The notes: generated by a model not told the origin, from the sequence alone. A DNA stretch of 64,000 nucleotides from CAYSSG01 sp964433635 (GCA_964433635.1 CAYSSG010000005.1:18122-82121), one strand, 5' to 3'. Numbered from the stretch's first letter, positions 43,133 through 53,004 are shown. Numbers and translations: made by a program.

Positions 43133-43495
43133 GTGCAAGTTACAGATGTGAGAATTAGAAGAATTCAAACTGATGGAAAATTAAGAGCTTATGTTTCCAT
43201 TACTTTTGATGATTCCTTTGTTGTTCATGATCTAAGGATTATTGATGGAAGAAAAGGTATGTTTGTAGCCATGCCCAGTAAATTGTTACCTAATGGAAAT
43301 CATAAAGATATCGCACATCCTATCAATACCGAAGTCAGGGAAATGATTCAGAGTGCGGTATTGAAAGAGTATGAAGCAACTGAAGGGGAAGCCCAGTCAA
43401 GTGTTGAATCTTCAACTCAGGAAGTAGAAGAGGGCAGCGAAGATATGTCAATTGATCTGGATTCAGAGGAAGAATCAGAGGAAGAAAAAGAATAA
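43133..43495 (+). CDS. spoVG: SpoVG-family RNA/DNA-binding regulator
   Basis: 120 aa, starting at GTG 43133 with AAGGCGG upstream. Core pattern VTDVRIRRIQTDGKLRAYVSI, FVVHDLRIIDG, GMFVAMPSK and HPINTEVREMIQ is typical. The last roughly 35 residues are very acidic. SpoVG binds nucleic acids and affects division or sporulation genes in Firmicutes; here it is a general regulator, not proof of sporulation. In Bacillus it also precedes glmU. Confidence 0.94.
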   Translation: MQVTDVRIRRIQTDGKLRAYVSITFDDSFVVHDLRIIDGRKGMFVAMPSKLLPNGNHKDIAHPINTEVREMIQSAVLKEYEATEGEAQSSVESSTQEVEEGSEDMSIDLDSEEESEEEKE

Positions 43496-43579
43496 AAGAA
43501 TGCCTTGCTTAAAATGTAAATTAGTTTGTTTATCATATTAAAACCTGACAGTCCATAGAAAAACGATAGAGACGGAAGT

Positions 43580-43613
43580 TTCAGGGGAGTTAACTCCCCT
43601 GAATGTCTTTTTT
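43580..43613 (+). terminator. Rho-independent terminator after spoVG
   Basis: TTCAGGGGAG (43580-43589), loop TTAA, then CTCCCCTGAA (43594-43603), a perfect 10-bp stem, and a T-rich run to 43613. It separates spoVG from tRNA-Gln. Confidence 0.85.
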
Positions 43614-43687
43614 ATATTACCGGAAATCATTTTTGTAATTCCCTAACACTGGAGATTAAGCAGAAAAAAGTGTAACGATTCTATGGA

Positions 43688-43759
43688 TGGGGTGTAGCCA
43701 AGCGGCAAGGCAAGGGAATTTGGATCCCTCATTCGGAGGTTCGAATCCTCCCACCCCAG
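43688..43759 (+). tRNA. tRNA-Gln (anticodon TTG)
   Basis: Acceptor TGGGGTG pairs with CACCCCA, anticodon stem AGGGA/TCCCT, loop ATTTGGA giving TTG. Discriminator G, encoded CCA at 43760-43762. It stands alone between spoVG and glmU. Confidence 0.95.
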
Positions 43760-43911
43760 CCAATCTGTTTTTATTTTTATATGATTCCTGAAAATCAAGG
43801 ATTGTAACAATATATTTTCTAAAATCACTTTTTTTGACGGCAATATACCATTCCTCAGGCAAATATGATCTTCTCGGATTTTTTAAAAAAATGATCAGGC
43901 AGGATAGCGCT

Positions 43912-45300
43912 ATGAAATCTATCATATCTGTTATATTAGCGGCCGGACAGGGCAAAAGAATGAAATCTTCCTTTCCCAAGGTTCTGCATCAATTAGCGGG
44001 GAAACCCATGATTTCTTATTCTATTGCCCTGACAAAGTCACTGGAAATGAAAAAGAAACTGGTGGTGATTGGTCATCAGGCAGAAGAGATAAAGAATGCA
44101 ATAGGCGATTCTGATAATGAATTGACTTTTATTTATCAGGAAAAGCAACTGGGTACTGCCCATGCCGTACAGCAGGCAAAACAGCATTTGACTGATTTCC
44201 CGGGAATTATCTTGATTTTATCGGCTGATGTGCCTCTTTTAAGAGCTGTCACAATTCAGGAAATGCTTACTTATCATATCAATCACAAAGTCTTCTGCAC
44301 ATTACTGACTGCAAATACGGTACAGCCGGAAGGCTATGGTCGTATTATCAGAAATCAAAGGGGAGAGATTACCGGAATCATTGAACAGAGAGACTTAAAA
44401 AAGGAACAGGAGCAAATCAGAGAGATTAATGCCGGTATCTACTGCTTTAGTGCCCCGGAACTGTGCATGGCTTTACAGCTTGTCAATCAAAATAATGATC
44501 AGAAGGAATACTACCTGACCGATGTAATCAGAATACTGGTGAATAAGGGATATTCAGTCGGAAGTGTTCTCGTCAGGGACAATGAAGAGATCATCGGCGT
44601 AAATACCCGTGCAGATCTGTCGCTTGTTTCAAATATACTCTATCAAAGAAATGCATTTGAACATATGTCAAAGGGCGTTACGATTATAAATCCGGAAAAT
44701 ACCTTTATTGAAGATTCTGTTAAAATTGGTCAGGATACCATTATTTACCCTTTCACCATCATTACCTCGGGAAGCGACATCGGAAAGTTCTGTCAAATTG
44801 GTCCCTATTCTCATATTGTGAAGACGATTGTGGGAAATGATACCAGGATCTATTCCTCGGTTGTGGAAATGAGTAAAATCGGAAATCGTACTACGATCGG
44901 ACCATATGCTCACATCAGACCGGAAAGTATGATTGGAAATGAAGTCAGAGTAGGCAATTATGTTGAAGTAAAGAAATCATTCATAGACCAGGGGAGCAAA
45001 GTCGGTCATCTCACCTATCTGGGGGATGCTACGCTAGGCAAAAAAGTAAATATTGGAGCAGGGACCATTACCTGTAATTATGATGGTAAAAGGAAGAATC
45101 CCACCACTATCCAGGATGGGGTATTCATCGGAAGCAATAATTCGCTGGTTGCACCGGTAACCATTGGTCGTGATTCTTATACTGCTGCCGGATCAACGAT
45201 TACTACGGATGTTCCTGAGAACAGTTTAGCTATAGCCAGGTCCCGGCAGAAGAATATACCAGGTTGGGCAGAAAAGAGATGCAGCAGTGAAAAACCATAA
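43912..45300 (+). CDS. glmU: Bifunctional GlmU (UDP-GlcNAc synthesis)
   Basis: 462 aa from ATG 43912; a frame extending back to 43834 overlaps unrelated sequence. N-terminal uridylyltransferase (ILAAGQGKRMKSSFPKVLH, YGRIIR, EQRD), then a left-handed beta helix acetyltransferase of hexapeptide repeats (IGPYAHIRPES, VGHLTYLGDA, CNYDGKRK). It makes UDP-N-acetylglucosamine for peptidoglycan and lipid A. It starts the glmU-prs-rplY-pth-pfkA-mfd run. Confidence 0.95.
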   Translation: MKSIISVILAAGQGKRMKSSFPKVLHQLAGKPMISYSIALTKSLEMKKKLVVIGHQAEEIKNAIGDSDNELTFIYQEKQLGTAHAVQQAKQHLTDFPGIILILSADVPLLRAVTIQEMLTYHINHKVFCTLLTANTVQPEGYGRIIRNQRGEITGIIEQRDLKKEQEQIREINAGIYCFSAPELCMALQLVNQNNDQKEYYLTDVIRILVNKGYSVGSVLVRDNEEIIGVNTRADLSLVSNILYQRNAFEHMSKGVTIINPENTFIEDSVKIGQDTIIYPFTIITSGSDIGKFCQIGPYSHIVKTIVGNDTRIYSSVVEMSKIGNRTTIGPYAHIRPESMIGNEVRVGNYVEVKKSFIDQGSKVGHLTYLGDATLGKKVNIGAGTITCNYDGKRKNPTTIQDGVFIGSNNSLVAPVTIGRDSYTAAGSTITTDVPENSLAIARSRQKNIPGWAEKRCSSEKP

Positions 45301-45337
45301 AATTATGTTATAATATCCAAGGAGGTAAAGAGAAGAG

Positions 45338-46306
45338 TTGATTGCATTTTCTCAAAGAGAATTACAGGTATTTTCAGGAAATGCCAATCCGGTGTTGGCT
45401 AAAGAGATTGTTTCCCATTTAGGAGTGGAGTTAGGTAAAGCGGAAGTATCCAGGTTTCCTGACGGTGAATTACATGTACAGATTGATGATAACGTCCGGG
45501 GTCATGATGTATTTGTAATACAACCTACCTGCCATCCTGTGCATGAGCATCTGATGGAATTACTGGTGATGATTGATGCACTTCACAGGGCTTCAGCAGA
45601 GCGAATAACCGCCGTGATACCTTATTACAGCTATGCCAGGCAGGATCGGAAGACCCGTCCCCGCGAGCCTATCACTGCCAAACTGATAGCTAATTTACTG
45701 GTACAGGCAGGAGCAGATCGTGTCCTGACGATGGATTTACATGCCGGACAGATTCAGGGATTTTTTGATATTCCCGTTGACCATCTGGAGGCTGCCCCGA
45801 TATTGGCAGATTATTTTAAAGGAAAAGACATATCCAATACTGTCATTGTTTCTCCCGACGTAGGAGGAACTGCCCGGGCTAGAAATTTTGCCGGACATCT
45901 GAATAAGCCAATTGCCATTATCGATAAATACCGTGCCTCTGATACGAATGTGGAAATACTGCATATCGTCGGAAACGTGAAGGATAAAAATGTCATCATT
46001 GTGGATGATATGATAGATACAGCAGGTTCCATTATTAAGAGTAGCCAGGCTGTATTAGATGCAGGAGCTAAGGAGATATATATATGTGCCACCCATCCGG
46101 TCTTTGCCGGTCCTGCCAGGGAGAGAATGGAAAAATACTGGAAAGAAAATTTATTTAATGAAGTGGTTGTCACCAATACCATTCCTATTCCTGAGGAAAA
46201 GAAATTGGAATGTATTAAAATTTTATCTGTTGCTAATTTATTTGCCGAATCAATTAAGCGCATTCATTTTAATATGTCAATCAGCGCTTTATTCAGACAG
46301 ACATAA
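45338..46306 (+). CDS. prs: Ribose-phosphate pyrophosphokinase
   Basis: About 322 aa, starting at TTG 45338 with AAGGAGGT upstream. It makes PRPP from ribose 5-phosphate and ATP, for nucleotides and NAD. Motifs: FSGNANPVLA, RFPDGE, YARQDRKTRPREPI (ATP loop), TMDLHAGQIQGFFDIPVDH and VDDMIDTAGSI (PRPP site). It feeds PncB, whose gene lies at the start of this window. Confidence 0.95.
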   Translation: MIAFSQRELQVFSGNANPVLAKEIVSHLGVELGKAEVSRFPDGELHVQIDDNVRGHDVFVIQPTCHPVHEHLMELLVMIDALHRASAERITAVIPYYSYARQDRKTRPREPITAKLIANLLVQAGADRVLTMDLHAGQIQGFFDIPVDHLEAAPILADYFKGKDISNTVIVSPDVGGTARARNFAGHLNKPIAIIDKYRASDTNVEILHIVGNVKDKNVIIVDDMIDTAGSIIKSSQAVLDAGAKEIYICATHPVFAGPARERMEKYWKENLFNEVVVTNTIPIPEEKKLECIKILSVANLFAESIKRIHFNMSISALFRQT

Positions 46307-46394
46307 AAACGAGGAATTTTCAGTCGAATCAGGCATGAATCATTTTTAGAGAGATTATAGATAGATCATAGAAAGAAGCGGAGGAAAACCGAAT

Positions 46395-47081
46395 ATGAAG
46401 CGAATTCAATTACAGGTGGAAACCAGGGAAACAAAAGGAAAAGAAGAGAGCAAAAGGCTCAGGAATTCCGGATATGTTCCGGGAATACTCTATTCTCCTC
46501 ACGATAAGGAAAATATATTGTTAAAAGTGCCGGAAAAGGAATTGCATCATTTTCTATCCGATAAAAAGCATGCCCACGGAATTATTGATCTCAAGATAAA
46601 AAAGGATAATGACAAAGATGTGACACGTTTAGCAGTCGTTAAGGATTTTCAGTATGATTCTTTGCAGAAAAGAATCAGTCATTTTGACTTCTATGGCGTT
46701 ACAATGAAGGAGAAGATTACTTTACAAGTCCCCCTTATCCTTGAAGGAGAACCTAAGGGTATCAAAGAAGGAGGAATACTGGATATCTCCTTGCGAGAAG
46801 TGGAAGTGGAGTGTCTTCCTGCAGATGCTCCGGAAGCCATCACGATCGATATCAGTCAGTTAGGTTTCAATGATGTCTTGTCCCTGCAGGATATTGAGTT
46901 ACCTAAAGATGTCAAATTATTAACTGAACCGGACCGTACCATAGCTTCTGTGGTTGCCCCAACAAAGATGGTGGAAGAGGTTGCAGAAGAAGAGGAAGAG
47001 ATTACCGAAGCTGAGGCAGAGATAAAGACAAAGGCGAAGGAAGCGCCCAAAGAGGAGAAGGAAGAGAAAAAAGAAGCGTAA
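46395..47081 (+). CDS. rplY: 50S ribosomal protein bL25/Ctc with acidic C-terminal tail
   Basis: 228 aa. A 5S rRNA-binding N-terminal domain (LRNSGYVPGILYSPH) is followed by the TL5/Ctc second domain (VPLILEGEPKGIKEGGIL, LPKDVKLL). The last roughly 40 residues are glutamate/lysine-rich (EVAEEEEEITEAEAEIK). In Firmicutes the same gene, ctc, sits between prs and pth. AAGCGGAGG precedes ATG 46395. Confidence 0.93.
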   Translation: MKRIQLQVETRETKGKEESKRLRNSGYVPGILYSPHDKENILLKVPEKELHHFLSDKKHAHGIIDLKIKKDNDKDVTRLAVVKDFQYDSLQKRISHFDFYGVTMKEKITLQVPLILEGEPKGIKEGGILDISLREVEVECLPADAPEAITIDISQLGFNDVLSLQDIELPKDVKLLTEPDRTIASVVAPTKMVEEVAEEEEEITEAEAEIKTKAKEAPKEEKEEKKEA

Positions 47082-47141
47082 CAATAATGCTCCTTATCTA
47101 TACGAAGCAGTGATAATGCGAAATGCCAAGGTCGTATTAAC

Positions 47142-47732
47142 GTGAAATTAATTGTGGGATTGGGAAATCCGGGAGTTCAATACCAGTTTACCAGACATAA
47201 TATTGGTTTTCGGGTTCTGGAAAGATTTGCTGCCCGAAATGCAGGTGGGGAAACGAAGTGGAGAAGTGGATTTTCTTCGCGATTTTTCCGGTATCGTATG
47301 AAAGAGGAAGATATCTTTCTTCTTAAACCACAGACTTATATGAATCTCAGTGGTCGGGCGGTCAAAGAAATAACAGATTACTATGGGATGAAGAGACACC
47401 AGTTGATTGTAATCTATGATGATATTCATCTCCCCTTAGGCAGAATTCGGATACGAAAGAAAGGCAGTGCCGGTGGACATAACGGGGTGGAATCTGTTAT
47501 ACAGCTTCTGAATAGTGAAGATTTCCCCCGTCTGCGTATTGGCATCAGAAATGATGAACTGTTAGAACACCAGGATTACGCTTCCTTTGTGTTATCCTGC
47601 TTTTTGGCTGAAGAAGAGAGGATGCTTGAAAATATAATCACCCGGGCATCGAAGGCATTAGAGGATATCCTGATTTATGGCTATGATTATGCCATGAGAC
47701 AATACAATCGGACAGATAATCAAACTTCCTGA
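47142..47732 (+). CDS. pth: Peptidyl-tRNA hydrolase
   Basis: 196 aa, starting at GTG 47142. It recycles peptidyl-tRNA released from stalled ribosomes. Motifs: VGLGNPGVQYQFTRHNIGFRVLE with the catalytic histidine, PQTYMNLSGRAV, YDDIHLPLGRIRIRKKGSAGGHNG and FPRLRIGI. Usual length. Confidence 0.94.
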   Translation: MKLIVGLGNPGVQYQFTRHNIGFRVLERFAARNAGGETKWRSGFSSRFFRYRMKEEDIFLLKPQTYMNLSGRAVKEITDYYGMKRHQLIVIYDDIHLPLGRIRIRKKGSAGGHNGVESVIQLLNSEDFPRLRIGIRNDELLEHQDYASFVLSCFLAEEERMLENIITRASKALEDILIYGYDYAMRQYNRTDNQTS

Positions 47733-47844
47733 CAGAGTTGCATCTGCATATAAAATTCCTGAGCACTAAAAAACGTATCGTAGCTGGAATAGATAATCTG
47801 AATATCAGATTACGTGGTATGTAAAGATGACTGAAGAGGTAAAG

Positions 47845-48810
47845 ATGATAAAAAAAATTGCGGTACTGACCAGTGGAGGAGATTCTCCGGGTATGAATGC
47901 AGCTATCCGGGCAGTTGTTCGTACCGGTATTCATCATGAGCTGGAAGTGATTGGCGTTCAATGCGGTTATCAGGGACTATTGGCTCGCAAGCTGATACCT
48001 CTCAATTTGAAGAGTGTAGGTGGATTTATGCAGCATGGGGGAACCCTTCTCATGACTTCCCGAAGTGAAGAATTCAAAACGGAAGCAGGAGTCCATAAGG
48101 CTGCTGAAATTTTAAGAAGGAGTAAAATTGATGCACTGGCAGTCATCGGTGGAGACGGTTCAATGGCTGGTGCTCTGGATCTCCATAACCTGGAAGGTTT
48201 CCCGGTTATCGGACTGCCGGCAACCATTGACAATGATCTTTATGGTACGGATATGTGCATTGGTGTGGATACTGCCTTGAATACGGTGATTTCAGCCATT
48301 GATAAAATAAAGGATACAGCATCATCCCATCGTCGTGCTTTTGTCATAGAGGTAATGGGCAGAGAATCCGGTTATCTTGCCTTGATGAGTGGGATTGCCG
48401 GCGGAGTAGAAGCCGTGATTATTCCTGAATTCCCTGCCGATCTGGAAAAGATCAGTGTTCAATTAAAGGAAGGTTATCAGCGTGGGAAATCCCACTGTAT
48501 TATTCTGGTTGCCGAAGGGGCGGGTGATGTCTATGAAATCGGACAATTTATGGAGGATAAAATCGGTTTTAAGATGCGGATTACGATATTAGGTCACTTG
48601 CAGCGCGGGGGTTCTCCAACCGCATATGACCGCATCCTGGGTAGCCGGTTAGGTGCCGAAGCTGTGGAAAAATTATTACAGAAACGGGACCATCATATGG
48701 TTGGTCTTTCGGGAAATAAAACCCGAACCATTCCCCTGGCAGAAGTATTAGCTCAAAAGAAAAAGCTTCGCAAATCCATGTATGAGTTGGCAGCTATCCT
48801 TGCCCGTTAA
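47845..48810 (+). CDS. pfkA: ATP-dependent 6-phosphofructokinase
   Basis: 321 aa from ATG 47845, preceded by GAGGTAAAG; ATG 47827 is in frame but weaker. It phosphorylates fructose 6-phosphate in glycolysis. Motifs: LTSGGDSPGMNAAIR, IGGDGSMAGA (the GGDG form typical of ATP use), PATIDNDLYGTD (catalytic), EVMGRESGYLA and GHLQRGGSPTAYDR. It is inserted between pth and mfd, where Firmicutes do not carry it. Confidence 0.94.
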   Translation: MIKKIAVLTSGGDSPGMNAAIRAVVRTGIHHELEVIGVQCGYQGLLARKLIPLNLKSVGGFMQHGGTLLMTSRSEEFKTEAGVHKAAEILRRSKIDALAVIGGDGSMAGALDLHNLEGFPVIGLPATIDNDLYGTDMCIGVDTALNTVISAIDKIKDTASSHRRAFVIEVMGRESGYLALMSGIAGGVEAVIIPEFPADLEKISVQLKEGYQRGKSHCIILVAEGAGDVYEIGQFMEDKIGFKMRITILGHLQRGGSPTAYDRILGSRLGAEAVEKLLQKRDHHMVGLSGNKTRTIPLAEVLAQKKKLRKSMYELAAILAR

Positions 48811-48876
48811 GAATTATTCAAACCACTTCAGGTTTGATTGGCGCAGCAAAACCTTTTCAATTCCTGGAATCTGACA

Positions 48877-51800
48877 ATGAAATTGAATCAGTTATGGTCT
48901 AAACATTCTGCGTATGAACAGTTCATACAGGATTTCAAAGAGAAAAGGATCAGGGAATTCAATGTCAGAGGATTACAGGGCAGCGCTGTCCCATTCTTTG
49001 TTTCTTCTCTGTTGAAAGAGAAAATAGGCATTTCCCTTCTGCTGTTTCTGGCTCCTGATTACGAGACCTCCCTGCATTTTTTCCAGGATATGACAAGTTT
49101 TTCGGGATTACAGGAGAATAAGCGACTTTATATCTTTCCCCCTTTTGAAGTGCTTCCATATGAGGATGTTACCCGGGATACGCATATTATGGAGCAGCGG
49201 ATCAATGTTCTTTCCAGCCTGGCTTACCGGCAGAGATATCCTTTAGAGAAGAAAGATTACCAGCCAACATCTTCCCCCATGGTTATCCTGAGCAGCTATA
49301 GGGCAATCCTGCCCAGAATCATGTCCTTCCGTCTTTTTCATCAACACTCCCGGGAATTAAAGCAGCAGGAGCAGCTCCTTCTGGAAGAATTTTTACCTTA
49401 TCTGATTCAGCAGGGTTATCAATCGTCTCACATCATTGAATATCAGGGTCAATTCAGCCAACGGGGAGGCATCATTGATTTATTCCCTTTTACTGAAGAA
49501 AATCCTGTCCGAATAGAATTAAATGGCGAACACGTTGAATCCATCCGTTTCTTCGATATGGAATCCCAGCGTTCCATTAAAAAAATTGAAAAAATCCTGC
49601 TTCTTCCGCAGAAAGAACTGATTGAATCCGCCAGTGGAGAAAAAGTGGAGGCCAGTTCTTTTTTTGATTATCTGCCTGAAGAAACAGATATCTTTATTCA
49701 GCAATATTCAGACTTGGAAAAAACAGTCAGGGATTTCGAAACCGAGAGTCAGAATATTTTTCAGCAGAAACAGAAAGATAACAGCCAGAAAGTTCTGCCA
49801 CCCCGACATTACTTTTTAGACTGGGATGAGGTGGAAGGTTTGGTCCATCAGAAAAATCGCTTGATCACCCTGGAGCAATGGGAAAGGAAAGAGCGTATTC
49901 CAGAGAGCAGGATTTCGCAGTATAACATCGAGACAGGCCTGGCTGGAAATTACTTCGGCCAATTAGATTTATTTTTTTCGGATTTGAGAAAGTGGCAGAA
50001 GGAAAAAAAGAACATCCTGGTGCTGACCGGTAACAAGGGAAGGGCATTGCGCCTGGCTGAGATTTTTACTGACCGTGGCATTCAGAATTTTCAGGTGAAT
50101 TCTCTTAGTGACTCAGATATTCAACCTGGTGTTGTATGCCTTGCTTACGGAAAGGTTAATTATGGATTCTCCATTCCCTCTCTGGAATTGATTTTAGTAA
50201 CCGATCAGGAAATATTTGGCAGAGAAAGGGATAAGACTGTTCGTACTAAAAAGTACCAGGGAAAACCCTTCTATCAGGTTGATGAATTGAAAGTCGGAGA
50301 CTATGTCGTTCATGTTCAGCATGGAATCGGTCTGTATGCAGGAATTCAATCACGCAACAATGAAGGTGTAAGAAAAGAGTACCTCCTCCTGAAATATGCT
50401 GCAGATGATGAGCTCTATGTACCGATAGACCAATTGAATCTGGTGCATAAATACATCGGTGTGGCTGGAAAGCCTCCCAAGCTGTATCGTCTGGGAGGGA
50501 GCTCCTGGAAGGGTGTCACCAGAAGGGTTAAAGTGTCTATTCAGAGGATGGCACAGGAATTATTCGCATTGTACAAAAAGAGGAAAAGCATTACCGGGTT
50601 TTCCTTTTCTGCTGATTCAATCTGGCAGCAGGAGCTGGAAATGGCTTTCCCATTCGAGGAAACTCCGGATCAGGGTAAGGCATTGATGGATGTCAAAAGG
50701 GATATGGAATCTGTCCAGCCTATGGAACGTTTGATATGCGGAGATGTGGGCTACGGGAAGACTGAAGTTGCCATCAGGGCTGCCTTTAAGGCGGTAATGG
50801 ACAGCAAGCAGGTTGCTGTATTAGCCCCCACCACCATTCTTGCCCAGCAGCACTGGGAAAACTTTTCTGAAAGAATAAGACCCTTTCCGGTAAGGGTTGA
50901 GATGCTTTCCAGATTCAAATCCAAAAGAGAACAGCAGGAGATTATAACAGATTTGCAATCAGGAAAAATCGATATCATCATCGGAACACATCGACTTGTT
51001 CAGCCGGATATCAGATTTCATGACCTGGGTTTACTGGTAGTCGATGAAGAACAACGTTTCGGAGTCCTGCAGAAAGAGAAAATCAAGAAGATCAAAGAAC
51101 AGGTAGATTCCCTTACGCTGACGGCAACGCCAATACCCAGAACGCTTCACTTTTCGCTCATCGGGGTAAGAGAGATGAGCCTGATGAATACGCCGCCTGA
51201 ACTTCGTTTGCCGATTCTGACCTATTTAAGGGAAAAAAATGAGAGAACGATCGAAGAGGCTATTCGGAGAGAACTGGAAAGAGGCGGTCAGGTTTACTAT
51301 GTTTATAATCGGGTTCAAAATATTGATCATATTGCTGAAAAATTAAGTAGGATTGTGCCGGATGCCAGGATTGTAACTGCCCATGGTCAGATGCCCGAAG
51401 ATCAGCTGGAAAGAATTATGATAGATTTTCTTCATCGAAAATACGATATCCTGGTCTGTACAACGATTATTGAAATTGGTTTGGATATTCCCAATGTGAA
51501 TACGATTATAGTGGATGAAGCGCATCAATTTGGCCTGGCGCAGCTCTATCAGCTGCGGGGACGCGTAGGGCGCGCAGACCGGAGGGCTTACGCCTATCTG
51601 CTCTATCCATCAAAGAGAATGCTGACCGACAATGCCCGAAAAAGGCTTCAGGCAATCAGGGAATTCAGCGATCTAGGATCCGGTTTTCGTTTAGCCATGC
51701 GTGATCTGGAAATACGAGGAGCCGGCAATCTGCTGGGAAAGGAGCAGCATGGATTTGTCAGCGAGGTTGGTTTTAATTATTACTGTCAATTATTGGAAGA

Positions 51801-52323
51801 CAGCATCAAAGAATTAAAACAAGCCGAGTCAGGGATTACCGTTGAATACAGAAGAGATCCCGAAATAGACATTCGGCTGGATAGCTTTATACCCGGCTAT
51901 TATATTCCGGATACAGATATCAGAATCGGTTATTATCAGAAATTGAGTCAGGTTACATCAGAAGGTGAATTACACCTTATCAGAGACGAATTACGGGATA
52001 TTTATGGCCCCTGCCCCCGCGAAGTAGAAAATTTACTTACGGTTATTCATTTAAAGATTAAATTGAAACAGCAGGGTATTACCTGCATCAGGATTACATC
52101 GCGTAAGCTTTCCCTCAGATATGAACCTGATTCCCCGATTGCAGGGAAATTAAAGAAATTTGCCGATCATCATCCATCTATCCGGTTTCACCAGAGAGGA
52201 GCTTTTGAAGAAATTGAGTTATTGCCGGAAAAGAATCATCAATCTGAAAGCTCCGATGACATTCTGAGCAGGAGTCTTTCCATTTTGGATGAAATTCTTG
52301 CAGATGCAGGTTCATTGACATAG
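48877..52323 (+). CDS. mfd: Transcription-repair coupling factor Mfd
   Basis: About 1148 aa from ATG 48877; TTG 48838 gives 13 more residues. It removes stalled RNA polymerase and recruits UvrA. A UvrB-like N-terminal module (FSQRGGIIDLFPF) is followed by the RNA polymerase-interacting region (VVHVQHGIGLYAGI). The translocase has Walker A GDVGYGKTEVAIRAAF (about residue 622), VVDEEQRFGVLQKEKIK, TLTATPIPRTLHFS, and IIVDEAHQFGLAQLYQLRGRVGR. The C-terminal regulatory domain is present. Full length. Confidence 0.96.
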   Translation: MKLNQLWSKHSAYEQFIQDFKEKRIREFNVRGLQGSAVPFFVSSLLKEKIGISLLLFLAPDYETSLHFFQDMTSFSGLQENKRLYIFPPFEVLPYEDVTRDTHIMEQRINVLSSLAYRQRYPLEKKDYQPTSSPMVILSSYRAILPRIMSFRLFHQHSRELKQQEQLLLEEFLPYLIQQGYQSSHIIEYQGQFSQRGGIIDLFPFTEENPVRIELNGEHVESIRFFDMESQRSIKKIEKILLLPQKELIESASGEKVEASSFFDYLPEETDIFIQQYSDLEKTVRDFETESQNIFQQKQKDNSQKVLPPRHYFLDWDEVEGLVHQKNRLITLEQWERKERIPESRISQYNIETGLAGNYFGQLDLFFSDLRKWQKEKKNILVLTGNKGRALRLAEIFTDRGIQNFQVNSLSDSDIQPGVVCLAYGKVNYGFSIPSLELILVTDQEIFGRERDKTVRTKKYQGKPFYQVDELKVGDYVVHVQHGIGLYAGIQSRNNEGVRKEYLLLKYAADDELYVPIDQLNLVHKYIGVAGKPPKLYRLGGSSWKGVTRRVKVSIQRMAQELFALYKKRKSITGFSFSADSIWQQELEMAFPFEETPDQGKALMDVKRDMESVQPMERLICGDVGYGKTEVAIRAAFKAVMDSKQVAVLAPTTILAQQHWENFSERIRPFPVRVEMLSRFKSKREQQEIITDLQSGKIDIIIGTHRLVQPDIRFHDLGLLVVDEEQRFGVLQKEKIKKIKEQVDSLTLTATPIPRTLHFSLIGVREMSLMNTPPELRLPILTYLREKNERTIEEAIRRELERGGQVYYVYNRVQNIDHIAEKLSRIVPDARIVTAHGQMPEDQLERIMIDFLHRKYDILVCTTIIEIGLDIPNVNTIIVDEAHQFGLAQLYQLRGRVGRADRRAYAYLLYPSKRMLTDNARKRLQAIREFSDLGSGFRLAMRDLEIRGAGNLLGKEQHGFVSEVGFNYYCQLLEDSIKELKQAESGITVEYRRDPEIDIRLDSFIPGYYIPDTDIRIGYYQKLSQVTSEGELHLIRDELRDIYGPCPREVENLLTVIHLKIKLKQQGITCIRITSRKLSLRYEPDSPIAGKLKKFADHHPSIRFHQRGAFEEIELLPEKNHQSESSDDILSRSLSILDEILADAGSLT

Positions 52324-52599
52324 ATGGTACAATCATTTTGAGAATGAGAGGAATGTAAAATAAGGTGGTCTTTTGCAGTTTCCGAAAGACCGAAAGAAGA
52401 ATGGACCATCGATTCCCGGAAAAAGCGGGTTATAAGCTCAGAATTCCGGGGAATAATTATAAAAATAAGCTGCTTTTTATAAAAATTTTAGACTTTATTT
52501 AAGCATTTTTTATATTCAAATAGTATAATAGCATTTATAAACTGATGTAGATATTTTATCTTAGTAATAATAGCCCCGGAAGGAAGAATTGTTTTATTC
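52324..52599. other. 276-bp gap between mfd and mazG
   Basis: No ORF is supported. Two small hairpins are visible: GGTCTTT/AAAGACC (52367-52373, 52385-52391) and CCCG/CGGG (52415-52418, 52426-52429). A TATAAT (52524-52529) without a matching -35 may start mazG. Confidence 0.4.
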
Positions 52600-53004
52600 A
52601 TGTACAGGAAAGAAAAGGAATTGTTCTCTGAATTAATCTCTATTATTGCTCATCTGAGAGGTCCCCGGGGATGCCTCTGGGACAGGAAACAGACACTCTC
52701 TTCCATGGTGCCTAATATTCTAGAGGAAGCCCAGGAGATTAAGGAGGCTGTGCAGGCTGATGATTATCAAAACCTCTGTGAAGAATTGGGAGACCTGCTG
52801 ATGGATATATTAATGGAGATACAGATAGCATACGAGGCTGGCTTATTTGATTATCAGCAGGTATTAAACGGTGCCCGGGAAAAGTTTGTTCGCAGACATC
52901 CGCATGTTTTTGGTGATGTTACGGTGAAGACCCCGGAAGAAGCTTTACTGGTCTGGAAACGGATGAAGAAAGAGGAAAAGAAGAATCAGGCACATCACGA
53001 TTAA
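52600..53004 (+). CDS. mazG: MazG-type nucleoside triphosphate pyrophosphohydrolase (single domain)
   Basis: 134 aa. Motifs CLWDRKQTLSSM, EEAQEIKEAV and EELGDLLMDILM give the metal-binding acid cluster, and HPHVFGD ends the domain. Only one MazG domain is present; classic MazG has two in about 260 aa. It likely hydrolyses noncanonical or excess NTPs. Gene order mfd-mazG is like that of Firmicutes. Confidence 0.9.
   Translation: MYRKEKELFSELISIIAHLRGPRGCLWDRKQTLSSMVPNILEEAQEIKEAVQADDYQNLCEELGDLLMDILMEIQIAYEAGLFDYQQVLNGAREKFVRRHPHVFGDVTVKTPEEALLVWKRMKKEEKKNQAHHD

Noticed and set aside
45306..45314. TGTTATAAT extended -10 before prs
   Set aside because: The transcript would begin inside the AAGGAGGT ribosome site (45319-45326) of prs, so it could not serve that gene well. 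It may be chance in an AT-rich gap.
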